A stretch of 36,714 nucleotides of DNA from Acidobacteriota bacterium (GCA_018969405.1 JAGWYK010000019.1:1-36714); one strand, 5' to 3'. Counted from the stretch's first letter, positions 8,358 through 20,665 are shown. The notes: generated by a model not told the origin, from the sequence alone. Numbers and translations: made by a program.

Positions 8358-9911
8358 TCAGTCTCCGTCGAGGTCGATCGAACCGTCCGCCGAGCGACGC
8401 CCCCGGCGACCGATGAGCTCGGTGGTGGCCACCGCCTCCATGAACGCCGGGTCGGTGCTGCGGCACCAGGTGCGATCCCCGGAGGGGGTGCGGGCCGCCA
8501 CGATGGCATGGGTGGGGCCGCTCCGATCGTGGGCCACGGTGGCGCTCTCGACGGTGACGGGTCCGACCCAGGCATCGTCCAGCTCGACCCGGGGGAGGGC
8601 GTCCACCTCGGCCTGCGGTTCGCTGTGGCCGTAGACGCCGCGCCGCGGCGGCGCGGTGGACAGCACCAGCACGGCATGCTCGGTGGTGTAGCCGCCGTTG
8701 GCGGTGCACAGCCCGATGGAACCGGGGTCCTCGCGCAGCACGTCGACCATGGTGGCCACGCCGTGGCTGGTGTAGTCGTTCCAGGGACCGCCGGCGAAGC
8801 TCATCCCGCCGGTGACGGTGAGCGGCAGGCGGGCACCGATGCCGCCCCAGCCGGCGTCCTCTCCTGCGGGGCCGTCGGATGCGGGTGCGTCGACGAGGCC
8901 GAGCTCGATCGCCCCGATCTGCACCGCGGCGGGGAAGCAGGAGTAGAGATCGACATGATCGATCTCGTCGACGGTGATCTCGGCGAGGGCACAGGCGTCG
9001 CGGCCGGCCAGACGCAGCGCAGGGGAGGAGCACAGGTCGGCGCGGTTCGACACGTTCCAGTGATCCACCGCCTCGGTGCCGGCATGGAGGAACACCCAGC
9101 GGTCGCGGGGGACACCGGCTGCGGTGGCCGCGGCGACCGAGGTGATGATGAGGCCCGAACCCTGATCGACCTGATTGTTGGAGCACAGGCGCTTGGTGTA
9201 CGGGAACGAGATCATGCGGTTGTCCTCGGCGGGCCGGGCGATCTCGTCCGGGCTGAACCCGCTGCGGATCCAGGCCTGCGGGTTGTCCCGCGCCACCTCG
9301 GCGAAGGCCGACCACAGGATGCCGAGCCGCTGCTGGTGCTGTTCGATGCTGAGGCCCAGGCGCGCCCGGAGGGCGTTCTCGAACAGGGGATACACATGCA
9401 CCGGCATGGCGATGCCCCGGGCCGACTCGACCTCGCTGACCAATGGTCGCTCATCGCCGATCATCGTCGGTGGGGGCGTGTCATCGGGTTGGGTGGTCCA
9501 GTCGGGACGCTGCCCGGCCGCTCGGGCCATCGACACCGATCGGGTGGCCTCACCACCGCACAGCAGGATCACCTCGGCCTCTCCGGCCTGGATCTCGGCG
9601 GCGGCCCGGGCGATCATCACGCCGGCGAGGTTGCCGCCCATCACCGAGGTGGCCAGCTCCCGGGGCCGGGCACCGATGGCCTCGGCCACCAGCATCGGGG
9701 TGTTGCGATAGCGCCAGGACAGCTGTGAGACCGTGCGTACCGCATCGGCGGCGGCGAGCAGGCCGGAGCCCCCGCTGTCGGTCTCGGCCCGGCGCAGGGC
9801 CTCGATCATCAGGGCGACCGGCTCGAGGGAGGTCTCGCCCCGGTCGGGGCGCACGGTGATCTGGCCCACGCCGACGATGACGGGCAGGTGGGGATCGAGC
9901 TGTTCGTTCAC
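8358..9911 (-). CDS. thiolase-fold acetyl-CoA acetyltransferase-like protein
   Basis: This 517-residue protein belongs to the actinobacterial thiolase-like group often labelled acetyl-CoA acetyltransferase. It begins LPVIVGVGQITVRP, the usual first strand. Family segments are CSNNQVDQGSGLIITS, HVDLYSCFPAAVQIGA and GGMSFAGGPWNDYTSHG. The place where true thiolases have the nucleophilic Cys reads SVMGGNLAGVMI, without Cys. The GHP motif is also absent. A C-terminal beta-rich domain (about the last 110 residues) is added, as in this subfamily. Classical thiolysis is therefore doubtful; acyl binding or an altered reaction is possible. The start GTG at 9911 fits the conserved N-terminus and has a -10-like TACCGT six bases upstream. 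Confidence 0.85.
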   Translation of the reverse strand: MNEQLDPHLPVIVGVGQITVRPDRGETSLEPVALMIEALRRAETDSGGSGLLAAADAVRTVSQLSWRYRNTPMLVAEAIGARPRELATSVMGGNLAGVMIARAAAEIQAGEAEVILLCGGEATRSVSMARAAGQRPDWTTQPDDTPPPTMIGDERPLVSEVESARGIAMPVHVYPLFENALRARLGLSIEQHQQRLGILWSAFAEVARDNPQAWIRSGFSPDEIARPAEDNRMISFPYTKRLCSNNQVDQGSGLIITSVAAATAAGVPRDRWVFLHAGTEAVDHWNVSNRADLCSSPALRLAGRDACALAEITVDEIDHVDLYSCFPAAVQIGAIELGLVDAPASDGPAGEDAGWGGIGARLPLTVTGGMSFAGGPWNDYTSHGVATMVDVLREDPGSIGLCTANGGYTTEHAVLVLSTAPPRRGVYGHSEPQAEVDALPRVELDDAWVGPVTVESATVAHDRSGPTHAIVAARTPSGDRTWCRSTDPAFMEAVATTELIGRRGRRSADGSIDLDGD

Positions 9912-9917
9912 GTCAGA

Positions 9918-9923
9918 ACGGTA
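9918..9923 (-). promoter_or_regulatory. putative -10 element for a leaderless thiolase-like mRNA
   Basis: On the minus strand TACCGT ends 6 bases before the GTG start at 9911, and there is no Shine-Dalgarno sequence between them. This is the geometry of a leaderless transcript. The -35 region is not convincing. Confidence 0.3.
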
Positions 9924-9943
9924 ACGGTGCACGATGCCCTCAC

Positions 9944-9949
9944 TACAAT
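9944..9949 (+). promoter_or_regulatory. putative -10 element of the glyA promoter
   Basis: TACAAT matches the -10 consensus at five of six positions. It lies about 70 bases upstream of glyA, in the divergent gap with the thiolase-like gene. The region 17 bases upstream (GTAACG) is a weak -35. Transcription would start near 9956, giving a leader of about 65 bases that contains a GGCC-GGAA-GGCC hairpin. Confidence 0.4.
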
Positions 9950-10020
9950 CCCGGGCACGACGCGCCGATCGGCGGCCGGAAGGCCGACCGCACCGGCGCA
10001 CCACCAAGGGAGACCCTCAG

Positions 10021-11262
10021 ATGCCGTGGCCCGCCGACGACGACAGCGCCGTGTTCGACCTCCTCGATGCCGAGGTCGATCGGCAGAACACCACACTGCA
10101 GCTGATCGCGTCGGAGAACTTCACCTCGCCGGCGGTCATGCGTGCCACCGGGTCGGTCCTCACCAACAAGTACTCCGAGGGGTATCCCGGCAAGCGGTAC
10201 TACGGCGGCAACCTCATCGTCGATGAGATCGAGGATCTCGCCCGTCAGCGCGTGACGGCCCTGTTCGGCGCCGATCACGCCAACGTGCAGCCCCACTCGG
10301 GAGCCAATGCCAACCTCGGTGTGTACCTCGCCCTGCTGAAGGCGGGCGACACCGTCATGGGTCTCAGCCTGGACCACGGTGGTCATCTCACCCACGGGTC
10401 GCCGGTCAACATCTCCGGGCTGTTCTACAACTTCGTGTCCTACGGCGTGACCGCCTCCGACGAACGCATCGACTACGACCAGATCCGCGACACGGCGCGG
10501 CGTGAGCGTCCCCGCATGATCATCGCCGGGGCCACGGCGTATCCGCGCATCATCGATCCCGCCCCCATCCGCGCCATCGCCGATGAGGTGGGTGCGCTGT
10601 TCATGTTCGACGCCGCCCACATCGCCGGGCTCATCGCCGGCGGCGTGCATCCCAACCCGGTGCCGTACGCGGATGTCGTCACCTTCACCACCCACAAGAC
10701 CCTCCGCGGTCCTCGTGGTGGCTGCATCCTGTCCACCGCCGAGCATGCGGCCGCCATCGACAAGGCCATCTTCCCGGGCCTGCAGGGCGGTCCCCTCGAG
10801 CATGCGGTGGCCGGCAAGGCGGTCGCCTTCCGGGAGGCGGCCGATCCCTCGTTCAAGGGCTACGCCCAGCAGATCGTGCGCAACGCCGCCGCCCTCGCCG
10901 AGGCCCTCGCCAAGGAGGGCTTCCGCCTCGTCTCCGGTGGCACCGACAACCACCTGCTGCTGCTCGACCTGCGCAACTTCGACGCCGAGCTCACCGGCAA
11001 GGAGGCTCAGGCGGTCCTCGACCGGGCCGGCATCACGCTCAACAAGAACACCATCCCCGACGACCCCCGGTCGCCCTTCGTCACCAGCGGTGTGCGCATC
11101 GGCACGCCGGCGGTCACCACCCAGGGGATGACCGAACCGGAGATGGTCGAGATCGCCTCGCTCATCTCCCGGGCGCTGCGCGACCGCAGCGATGACGCTG
11201 CGCTCGCCGCAGTCCGCGACGACGTCGCCGTGCTCTGCTCCAAGTTCACCCCCTACGGCTGA
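10021..11262 (+). CDS. glyA: serine hydroxymethyltransferase
   Basis: GlyA interconverts serine and glycine using pyridoxal phosphate and tetrahydrofolate, and supplies one-carbon units in the cytosol. The 413-residue protein is full length. Landmarks are [14 protein letters not shown] near the start, the [15 protein letters not shown] loop, the cofactor Asp/His segment [15 protein letters not shown], and the cofactor Lys226 in [12 protein letters not shown]. The ATG is preceded by AAGGGAGA with about 7 bases spacing. It is followed after 5 bp by the WecA-like gene, so the two are probably co-transcribed. In related actinobacteria glyA or sua5/rpiB genes can occupy this slot before the ATP synthase operon. 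Confidence 0.97.
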   Translation: MPWPADDDSAVFDLLDAEVDRQNTTLQLIASENFTSPAVMRATGSVLTNKYSEGYPGKRYYGGNLIVDEIEDLARQRVTALFGADHANVQPHSGANANLGVYLALLKAGDTVMGLSLDHGGHLTHGSPVNISGLFYNFVSYGVTASDERIDYDQIRDTARRERPRMIIAGATAYPRIIDPAPIRAIADEVGALFMFDAAHIAGLIAGGVHPNPVPYADVVTFTTHKTLRGPRGGCILSTAEHAAAIDKAIFPGLQGGPLEHAVAGKAVAFREAADPSFKGYAQQIVRNAAALAEALAKEGFRLVSGGTDNHLLLLDLRNFDAELTGKEAQAVLDRAGITLNKNTIPDDPRSPFVTSGVRIGTPAVTTQGMTEPEMVEIASLISRALRDRSDDAALAAVRDDVAVLCSKFTPYG

Positions 11263-11267
11263 GCGGC

Positions 11268-12398
11268 GTGCCCACGCTCGGCGCCTATGGGGTGATCCTC
11301 GCCGTCGTGGCCGTCACGACCTACGCATCGCTGTTCCTGGTGCGCCGCCTCTCGGTCCGCGTCGGCGCGGTGGTGCGCCCCGACGAGCGACGTGTCCACG
11401 AACGACCGACCCCCACCCTCGGAGGGGTGGCGATGCTGCTCGGTGTGCTCGTCGGCATGGGTGTGGCCTGGGCCATGGGTTCGTTCTCGGCGGTGTTCGA
11501 GGGCAGCACCGAACCGCTGGGCCTGGTGCTGGCGGCGGTGCTGATCGCCGGGGTCGGCATCATCGACGACCTGCGCGACGTCTCAGCCCCGGCCAAGGTG
11601 GCGGGCATGGTGGTCGCCGCCAGTGTGCTGGTCATCTCCGGCATCTCGATCCTGGTGTTCCGCGTGCCCTTCGCCGGAGTGTTCGTGCTCTCCACCGACT
11701 GGTCCTACCTGCTGTCGGTGATCTGGGTGGTGGGCATGGCCAACGCCATCAACCTGATCGACGGTCTCGACGGACTCGCCGGCGGGATCGTGGCCATCGC
11801 CGCCGGCACCTTCTTCCTCTACGCCCAGCAGCTCAGCGGTGACGGACTGCTGGTGGCCGGCAACATCGGTCCGCTGATCGCCATCGTGGTGCTCGGGGCC
11901 TGTCTCGGGTTCCTCCCTCACAACGTGCACCCGGCCCGCATCTTCATGGGCGACGGTGGAGCGCTGCTGCTGGGTCTGCTCATGGCCGCCTCCACCATGG
12001 TCGTCGGGGGGCGCACCGATCGCAGCTTCTCGGGAAGCTCGTTCTTCTTCTTCGCCCCGCTGTTCATCCCCCTCGTCATCCTCGGGGTGCCGGTCATCGA
12101 CACCCTCTTCGCCATCATCCGCCGGGCCCGCCAGCGTTCGGGGATCTCCACCGCCGACAAGGGGCACCTCCACCATCGGCTCATGGATCTCGGCCACGGT
12201 CACCGTCGCAGCGTGGTGATCCTGTGGGCCTGGACCGCGCTGCTGTCGGGGTTCGTGCTGTGGCCCATCTACAGCCGCTCCGGTGACGGGGTCGTGCCCT
12301 TCGGCATCGCCGCCATCCTGCTGAGCCTCTACACGATCCTCCACCCGGGGATCCGCACCGGCCGCCGCCGCCACGAGGACGTCGGCTCCCCCTCCTGA
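11268..12398 (+). CDS. WecA/MraY-family undecaprenyl-phosphate sugar-phosphate transferase
   Basis: This 376-residue polytopic membrane enzyme moves a sugar-1-phosphate (often GlcNAc-1-P) from a UDP-sugar to polyprenyl phosphate, the first step of cell-wall glycan or arabinogalactan-linker synthesis. Motifs are the Mg-binding DDLRD (100-104), NAINLIDGLDGLAGG, the FMGDGGALLLG loop, and the cytoplasmic HLHHRL sequence typical of WecA. About eleven hydrophobic helices are visible. The start is GTG at 11268, five bases after glyA. In M. tuberculosis the wecA gene (Rv1302) sits just before the ATP synthase operon, as here, which supports the WecA-type reading over MraY. The exact sugar is not determined. 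Confidence 0.92.
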   Translation: MPTLGAYGVILAVVAVTTYASLFLVRRLSVRVGAVVRPDERRVHERPTPTLGGVAMLLGVLVGMGVAWAMGSFSAVFEGSTEPLGLVLAAVLIAGVGIIDDLRDVSAPAKVAGMVVAASVLVISGISILVFRVPFAGVFVLSTDWSYLLSVIWVVGMANAINLIDGLDGLAGGIVAIAAGTFFLYAQQLSGDGLLVAGNIGPLIAIVVLGACLGFLPHNVHPARIFMGDGGALLLGLLMAASTMVVGGRTDRSFSGSSFFFFAPLFIPLVILGVPVIDTLFAIIRRARQRSGISTADKGHLHHRLMDLGHGHRRSVVILWAWTALLSGFVLWPIYSRSGDGVVPFGIAAILLSLYTILHPGIRTGRRRHEDVGSPS

Positions 12399-12436
12399 GC
12401 CCCTCCGGCATCCCCTCCGGCACCCCTGCGCCACCC

Positions 12437-12456
12437 GTTCCGGACCCGGCCGGAAC
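12437..12456 (+). terminator. small hairpin after the WecA-like gene
   Basis: GTTCCGG and CCGGAAC form a perfect 7-bp stem with a 6-base loop, 38 bp past the gene stop. There is no T-run, so this is at best a weak or Rho-assisted terminator that would separate the gene from the ATP synthase promoter. Confidence 0.3.
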
Positions 12457-12491
12457 CGCAGCCCGACCTGTCGGCGCAGTTCCCGCAGAAC

Positions 12492-12520
12492 TTGCACCCC
12501 CGGACCTCCTCGCGTACTTT
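12492..12520 (+). promoter_or_regulatory. putative ATP synthase operon promoter
   Basis: TTGCAC (12492-12497) and TACTTT (12515-12520) are separated by exactly 17 bases, in the 202-bp gap between the WecA-like gene and the first AtpI-type gene. Each box matches the sigma-70/SigA consensus at three of six positions, including the leading TTG and the TA...T frame. This gap is the longest before the operon, so it is the natural place for its promoter. Confidence 0.45.
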
Positions 12521-12600
12521 GCGAATCTCTTCACGAACCCCGGTGGCCGGTCCCTGCGACCGTGGTGCGGCAGGGGTCGAGCAGCGGGTTCCCCCCGAGG

Positions 12601-12858
12601 ATGGACGTCCTGGCCGTGTCGCAGAAGCGCGAGATCTCCGAGCAGATGGGTCGGGCCACCGGTGGCTACGAGCTCGCCGTCTCCCCGTTGCTGCTGGGCC
12701 TCATCGGCTTCGGACTCGACCACCTCTTCGGCACCACGCCGCTGCTCACCGTGCTGTTCGCCGTGGTGGGGCTGGCCGGCGTGGTCACCAAGATCTACTT
12801 CCAGTACCGCGCCGAGATGGAGGCGCATGCCGAGAACGGACCGTGGTCCCGGCGATGA
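12601..12858 (+). CDS. AtpZ/AtpI-type small membrane protein
   Basis: This protein has 85 residues from the ATG at 12601, or 98 from the GTG at 12562. After a charged N-terminus (QKREISEQMGRATGGYELA) it has two hydrophobic helices (LLLGLIGFGLDHLFG and LLTVLFAVVGLAGVVTKIYF) and a charged tail. This two-helix layout with a Gly/Asp pair in the first helix is that of the AtpZ/AtpI family encoded at the head of ATP synthase operons and linked to c-ring assembly or Mg transport. GAGG directly abuts the ATG, which is too close for a normal ribosome site, so the start is uncertain. The stop overlaps the next gene by ATGA. Confidence 0.82.
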   Translation: MDVLAVSQKREISEQMGRATGGYELAVSPLLLGLIGFGLDHLFGTTPLLTVLFAVVGLAGVVTKIYFQYRAEMEAHAENGPWSRR

Positions 12859-13286
12859 CCTCCCCGTCCGCCGTGGAGGGCCCGGCCCCCGAGACCATGA
12901 TCGTCCGCGACATCGTCAAGCGGGCGGCCATCATCGCCCCCGTCCTGGTGCTGGTCTTCGGGCTCATCTGGGGGGTCGACGGGGCACTGTCCACCGCCTA
13001 CGGGCTCGCCATCGTGGTCTGCAATTTCGCTCTGGCTGGGGCGCTATTGTCCTGGTCTGCAAGTATCTCGCCGGGTCTGATGATGGGTGTCGCGCTGTTC
13101 GGCTACCTCATCCGTCTGGCGCTCATCTTCCTGGCCATCTGGTTGGTCCGCGATGCATCGTGGGTGGCACTCGTGCCACTCGGAATCACGATCATCGTGG
13201 CGCACCTCGGTCTGCTGTTCTGGGAGATGCGCTACATCTCCGCCTCCCTCGCCTTCCCGGCCCTCAAGCCGAGCCCCCCGAAGTAG
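12855..13286 (+). CDS. ATP synthase protein I-like membrane protein
   Basis: This is a 143-residue protein with four hydrophobic helices (about 25-45, 50-70, 78-100 and 105-122). It has the size and position of the actinobacterial AtpI-like protein, such as Rv1303 just before atpB in M. tuberculosis. AtpI proteins assist assembly of the c-ring. The ATG overlaps the stop of the preceding AtpZ-type gene. The C-terminus (ALKPSPPK) is cytoplasmic. A 105-bp gap follows before atpB. The identification rests mainly on topology and position. Confidence 0.82.
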   Translation: MTSPSAVEGPAPETMIVRDIVKRAAIIAPVLVLVFGLIWGVDGALSTAYGLAIVVCNFALAGALLSWSASISPGLMMGVALFGYLIRLALIFLAIWLVRDASWVALVPLGITIIVAHLGLLFWEMRYISASLAFPALKPSPPK

Positions 13287-13391
13287 TCCTCCGCACCACA
13301 TCCCCCGCAGTCCACCCCCGGGTGCACCCGTCCTGTCCCTCCGTCTCACCCAGTCGTCGTACCAGTCGCCCCTGAAGGAGTCGTCCGCATC

Positions 13392-14529
<1,138 letters not shown>

Positions 14530-14532
14530 TCC

Positions 14533-14583
14533 ATCGCCCGGGTGCTGCGCCCTCCCCGTCCGGGGAGGGACGACCCGGTCGAT
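14533..14583 (+). promoter_or_regulatory. compound stem-loop between atpE and atpF
   Basis: An inner perfect 8-bp stem (CCCTCCCC at 14550-14557 and GGGGAGGG at 14562-14569, loop GTCC) is enclosed by an outer stem (14533-14543 with 14573-14583) that pairs at 10 of 11 positions. It starts 3 bases after the atpE stop. There is no T-run. The position suggests 3' protection of the atpE mRNA or partial read-through control before atpF. Confidence 0.65.
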
Positions 14584-14624
14584 CCATCCCTCCACACGAC
14601 GACGCACGCCTCAAGGAGTTCTCT

Positions 14625-15191
14625 GTGCTCGCTCTCGTCCGGGTCCTCGCCGAAGCCGCCGCCACCGATGTCCAGGGGGCGACGGAAGAAGCGGCCAAGA
14701 ACCCGATCCTCCCGACAATCAATGAGATGTTCTGGGCCGCAGTGGTCTTCCTGCTGCTCTGGGCGCTCATGAAGTACGTCCTGCTCCCGCCCATCACCAA
14801 GGTGCTGGCGGCCCGGGCCGACGCGATCCGGGGCGACCTCCAGGCCGCCGAGGCCGCCGAGGCCCAGCGCAGCACCCGTCTGGCCGATTACGAGGCCGGT
14901 CTCGCCGGGGCGCGTGCCGAGGCGGTGGGCATCATCGAGCAGGCCCGTTCGGAGGGCGACGCCGAGCGTCGCGTGCAGATCTCCGCTGCGGATGCCGAGG
15001 TGGCCGCCCTGCGGTCCGAGGCCGCCGCCGAGATCGCCGCGGCCAAGGCCCGGGCCCGCACCGAACTCACCTCGAGCATCGCGGACATCGCTGTCGGTGC
15101 CGCCGAGGCCGTCGTGCAGCGACCGATCGACCGTGCGGCGCAGACCGCGCTGGTCGAGGACTACGTGCGCCGTTCCGGCTCGCAGAACTGA
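14625..15191 (+). CDS. atpF: F-type ATP synthase subunit b
   Basis: Subunit b is part of the peripheral stalk that holds the catalytic head still. The 188-residue protein has one N-terminal membrane helix (MFWAAVVFLLLWALMKYVLL) followed by the LPPI kink and a long Ala/Glu/Arg-rich helix predicted to form a coiled coil to the C-terminus. The start GTG at 14625 has AAGGAG (14613-14618) 6 bases upstream. The next gene encodes a second b-type subunit, so the stalk is probably a b/b' heterodimer. It could equally be named b'. Confidence 0.93.
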   Translation: MLALVRVLAEAAATDVQGATEEAAKNPILPTINEMFWAAVVFLLLWALMKYVLLPPITKVLAARADAIRGDLQAAEAAEAQRSTRLADYEAGLAGARAEAVGIIEQARSEGDAERRVQISAADAEVAALRSEAAAEIAAAKARARTELTSSIADIAVGAAEAVVQRPIDRAAQTALVEDYVRRSGSQN

Positions 15192-15208
15192 TCGGAGGGA
15201 GAACGGAC

Positions 15209-15733
15209 ATGAACATGCTCATCCTCGCTTCCGAGGCGAAGAACGGTTGGGTCCTTCCCGGCGACATCAACGAGGTCATCTGGGGAACCATCGGGTTCCT
15301 CGTCGTGGCCACGCTGATCGTCTGGAAGGGTGGCCCCGCCATCAAGGCCATGTGGAACGGTCGCATCGACCGCATCCGCACCGAGCTCGAGTCGGCCGCC
15401 GCCGCCCGGGCCGAGGCCGAGGCCAAGCTCGCGGCGGTCGAGGCCGATCTCGCCGATGCCGACAACGAGCGTCGCCGGATCGTGGCCGAGGCCCGCGACA
15501 CCGCAGCAGCGGTCCGGGCCCAGATCATCGCCAAGGCCGGCACCGATGCCGCCGACCTGCGGGCCCGCGGTGCGGCCGACGTCGAGGCCGCCAAGGCCCA
15601 GGCCACCAGCGATCTGCAGGCCGAGATCGGTGTGCTCGCCATCGGTGCCGCCGAGGCCGTGGTGGCCAACGCCCTCGACGCCACCACCCAGTCGCAGCTG
15701 ATCGACAACTACATCGACAAGGTGGGTGCCTGA
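15209..15733 (+). CDS. second b-type (b/b') subunit of F-type ATP synthase
   Basis: This 174-residue protein has the same design as its upstream neighbour: an N-terminal membrane helix (EVIWGTIGFLVVATLIVWKGG), then a long Ala/Glu/Arg-rich coiled-coil helix ending near AIGAAEAVVANALDATTQSQLIDNYI. The C-terminal segment resembles that of subunit b. It is too short and lacks a delta domain, so it is not the mycobacterial b-delta fusion. The ATG at 15209 has GGAGGGA 9 bases upstream; a second in-frame ATG is at 15215. The gene ends 2 bp before atpH. Two separate b-type genes are known in cyanobacteria and alphaproteobacteria, but not in model actinobacteria. Confidence 0.88.
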   Translation: MNMLILASEAKNGWVLPGDINEVIWGTIGFLVVATLIVWKGGPAIKAMWNGRIDRIRTELESAAAARAEAEAKLAAVEADLADADNERRRIVAEARDTAAAVRAQIIAKAGTDAADLRARGAADVEAAKAQATSDLQAEIGVLAIGAAEAVVANALDATTQSQLIDNYIDKVGA

Positions 15734-15735
15734 TC

Positions 15736-16260
15736 ATGAGCGATCGCAGCAACCTCTACGCCGACGCCTTCCTCACGCTGATCTCGGCCGAGGGCAACGG
15801 CAACGAGATCATCGATGAACTCTTCCGGGTGTCGCGCACCATCGAGGGCAACGACGAACTCCGTCAGGCCCTCACCGAAGCCACCATCCCCGTGGAGCGC
15901 CGTCAGCAGATCATCGAGGATCTCCTCGGTGGTCGGGCGTTCCCGCTCACGACCTCGCTCGTCTCGCTCGTGGTGGCCACCGGCCGGGTCCGCGAACTGC
16001 CGAGCGTCGTCGATCGCCTCCTGGATCTGCAGGCGGCCCGGGGCGAGAAGGTCGTCGCCCAGGTCCGTTCCGCCGTGGCCCTCTCCGATGAGCAGAAGAG
16101 CCGTCTGGCTTCTGCGCTGGCGAAGAGCACCGGCAAGCAGGTCGAGGTCGTGGTCATCGTCGACCCCGCCGTCCTCGGCGGCCTCGTCACCCAGATCGGC
16201 GACACCGTCATCGACGGCTCCGTCCGCCAGCGTCTGTCCCAACTCCGCGAGTCATTCTGA
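15736..16260 (+). CDS. atpH: F-type ATP synthase subunit delta
   Basis: Delta (OSCP) links the peripheral stalk to the top of the alpha3-beta3 head. The 174-residue protein has the helical N-terminal domain (about 1-105, starting [12 protein letters not shown]) and the C-terminal alpha/beta domain with the typical [18 protein letters not shown] and [15 protein letters not shown]... segments, ending RLSQLRESF. It stands alone and is not fused to b. The start ATG at 15736 lies 2 bp after the b' stop, so translation is probably coupled. It is 17 bp from atpA. Confidence 0.95.
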   Translation: MSDRSNLYADAFLTLISAEGNGNEIIDELFRVSRTIEGNDELRQALTEATIPVERRQQIIEDLLGGRAFPLTTSLVSLVVATGRVRELPSVVDRLLDLQAARGEKVVAQVRSAVALSDEQKSRLASALAKSTGKQVEVVVIVDPAVLGGLVTQIGDTVIDGSVRQRLSQLRESF

Positions 16261-16277
16261 GATCACAGGAACCCTCC

Positions 16278-17825
16278 ATGGCTGAACTCACCATCAACAC
16301 CGGCGACATCACCGCCGCTCTCCAGAAGAACCTGTCGGGCTTCACCCCGTCACTCGAGTCGACCCAGGTCGGACGGGTGCTCGAGGTCGGCGACGGCATC
16401 GCCCGGGTGTCGGGTCTCCCCGATGTCGGCGTGAACGAGCTGCTCGAGTTCGAGGGCGGCACCGTGGGCCTTGCGCTGAACCTCGACGAGGACTCGATCG
16501 GCGCCGTCATCCTCGGTGACGCCGAGTCGGCGGCTGCGGTGGAGGAGGGTTCGCCCGTGCGAGCCACCGGCCGCATCCTCTCGATGCCGGTCGGCGACGC
16601 CATGCTCGGTCGCGTGGTCAACGCCCTCGGCGAACCCATCGACGGTCGTGGCCCCATCGTCGGCGCCCAGATGCGCCGCATGGAGATCCAGGCCCCCGGC
16701 ATCACCGGTCGCAAGCCGGTGCACGAGCCGCTGCAGACCGGCATCAAGTCGATCGACGCCATGACCCCCATCGGGCGCGGTCAGCGCGAACTGGTCATCG
16801 GTGACCGCAAGACCGGCAAGACCACCGTCTGCGTCGACACCATCCTGAACCAGAAGGGTCTCGGGGTGAAGTGCATCTACGTGGCCATCGGGCAGAAGGC
16901 CTCCACCGTCGCCCAGACGGTGAACACCCTCACCGAGTACGGCGCCATGGAGTACACCTGCGTCGTGGTGGCCCCGGCCTCCGATCCGGCCCCCTTCAAG
17001 TACCTCGCCCCCTACGCCGGCTGCGCCATCGGTCAGCACTGGATGGACAACGGCGAGCACGGCCTCATCGTCTACGACGACCTCTCCAAGCAGGCCGAGG
17101 CCTATCGACAGCTGGCCCTGCTGCTGCGCCGCCCCCCGGGCCGCGAGGCGTACCCCGGCGACGTGTTCTATCTCCACAGCCGCCTGCTCGAGCGGGCCGC
17201 CAAGCTCTCCGATGAGCTGGGTGCCGGTTCACTCACCGCCCTCCCGGTCATCGAGACCAAGGCCGGCGACGTCTCGGCCTACATCCCCACCAACGTGATC
17301 TCGATCACCGATGGCCAGGTGTACCTGCAGGACGACCTGTTCAAGTCCGGTGTGCGTCCGGCCGTCGACGTGGGCATCTCGGTGTCCCGCGTGGGCTCCG
17401 CCGCCCAGATCAAGGCCATGAAGAAGGTCTCGGGCACCCTCAAGCTCGACCTCGCCCAGTTCCGCGAGCTCGAGGCCTTCGCCACCTTCGGCTCCGAGCT
17501 CGACAAGATCTCGGCCGCCCAGCTCGAGCGCGGGTACCGCCTCACCGAGCTGCTCAAGCAGAACCTCAACTCGCCCATGCCGGTCGAGGAGCAGGTCGTC
17601 GTGATCTACGCCGGCACCAACGGCTACCTCGACGACATCCCCGTCTCCGACGTCAAGCGCTTCGAGGCCGATCTGCTCGACTTCATGCGCGGTCGCTACG
17701 CCTCGCTGCTCGACGAGATCCGCTCCTCCGGCGATCTCCCCGCTGCGGTCGATGATGCCGTCAAGGCCTTCGCCCAGGAGTTCCGGGCCACCGAGACCGC
17801 CCCGACCGGGACGACCGAGGTCTAG
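16278..17825 (+). CDS. atpA: F-type ATP synthase subunit alpha
   Basis: The alpha subunit provides the non-catalytic nucleotide sites of the F1 head. It has 515 residues, close to the usual ~510. The P-loop is GDRKTGKT (175-182), with Lys in place of the more common Gln at the fourth position. Other signatures are the beta-barrel N-terminus ([16 protein letters not shown]), [20 protein letters not shown], the Walker B region [18 protein letters not shown], and the arginine-finger region [19 protein letters not shown]. The ATG is preceded by AGGAA. The gene ends 2 bp before atpG. Confidence 0.97.
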   Translation: MAELTINTGDITAALQKNLSGFTPSLESTQVGRVLEVGDGIARVSGLPDVGVNELLEFEGGTVGLALNLDEDSIGAVILGDAESAAAVEEGSPVRATGRILSMPVGDAMLGRVVNALGEPIDGRGPIVGAQMRRMEIQAPGITGRKPVHEPLQTGIKSIDAMTPIGRGQRELVIGDRKTGKTTVCVDTILNQKGLGVKCIYVAIGQKASTVAQTVNTLTEYGAMEYTCVVVAPASDPAPFKYLAPYAGCAIGQHWMDNGEHGLIVYDDLSKQAEAYRQLALLLRRPPGREAYPGDVFYLHSRLLERAAKLSDELGAGSLTALPVIETKAGDVSAYIPTNVISITDGQVYLQDDLFKSGVRPAVDVGISVSRVGSAAQIKAMKKVSGTLKLDLAQFRELEAFATFGSELDKISAAQLERGYRLTELLKQNLNSPMPVEEQVVVIYAGTNGYLDDIPVSDVKRFEADLLDFMRGRYASLLDEIRSSGDLPAAVDDAVKAFAQEFRATETAPTGTTEV

Positions 17826-17827
17826 TC

Positions 17828-20269
<2,442 letters not shown>

Positions 20270-20270
<1 letters not shown>

Positions 20271-20665
20271 TGCCGCTCGCCGTCGAACTCGTCTCCCCCG
20301 AGCGCACCCTGTTCTCGGGTGACGCCACCATGGTGCGCGCCCGCACCGTGGGTGGCGGCGACATCGCGTTCCTCACCGGGCACACGCCGTTCGTGGGGGC
20401 GCTGGCCGTCTCCACCATCGAGATCACGCTCGCCTCGGGTGGGTCCGAGATCGCTGCGGTGCACGGAGGATTCATCGAGGTCAGCCATGACCACGTGAAG
20501 ATCCTCTCGGATCTGGCCGAACTCGCCTCCACCATCGATGTGGAACGGGCCCGCCGGGCCGAGGAGAGGGCGCAGGCCGCCATCGCCCGCGGTGACGACG
20601 CCGAGGCCCAGGGCGCCCTCGCCCGGGCCACCGCCCGACTGGGCGCCGCCGGTCAGCTGAGCTGA
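20270..20665 (+). CDS. atpC: F-type ATP synthase subunit epsilon
   Basis: Epsilon binds the foot of gamma and can inhibit ATP hydrolysis. The 131-residue protein has the N-terminal beta-sandwich (LAVELVSPERTLFSGDATMVRA, ... GDIAFLTGHTPFVGAL, EIAAVHGGFIEVSHDHVKILSD) and a C-terminal two-helix hairpin rich in Ala, Arg and Glu, which is complete. The ATG overlaps the atpD stop. It closes the operon. The 142 bp that follow are noticeably richer in A/T and contain only short, weak inverted repeats, so no clear terminator can be named. Confidence 0.95.

Noticed and set aside
9950-10020. Possible riboswitch in the glyA leader
   Set aside because: The leader is only about 65 bases with one small hairpin; it does not match glycine, tetrahydrofolate or SAM riboswitch layouts I know.
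12400-12430. Tandem CCCCTCCGGCA units after the WecA-like gene
   Set aside because: Only two 12-bp copies in C-rich sequence; this is within what base composition can produce.
13287-13391. Extra promoter between the AtpI-like gene and atpB
   Set aside because: No pair of boxes with sensible spacing was found; only the ribosome site AAGGAG stands out.
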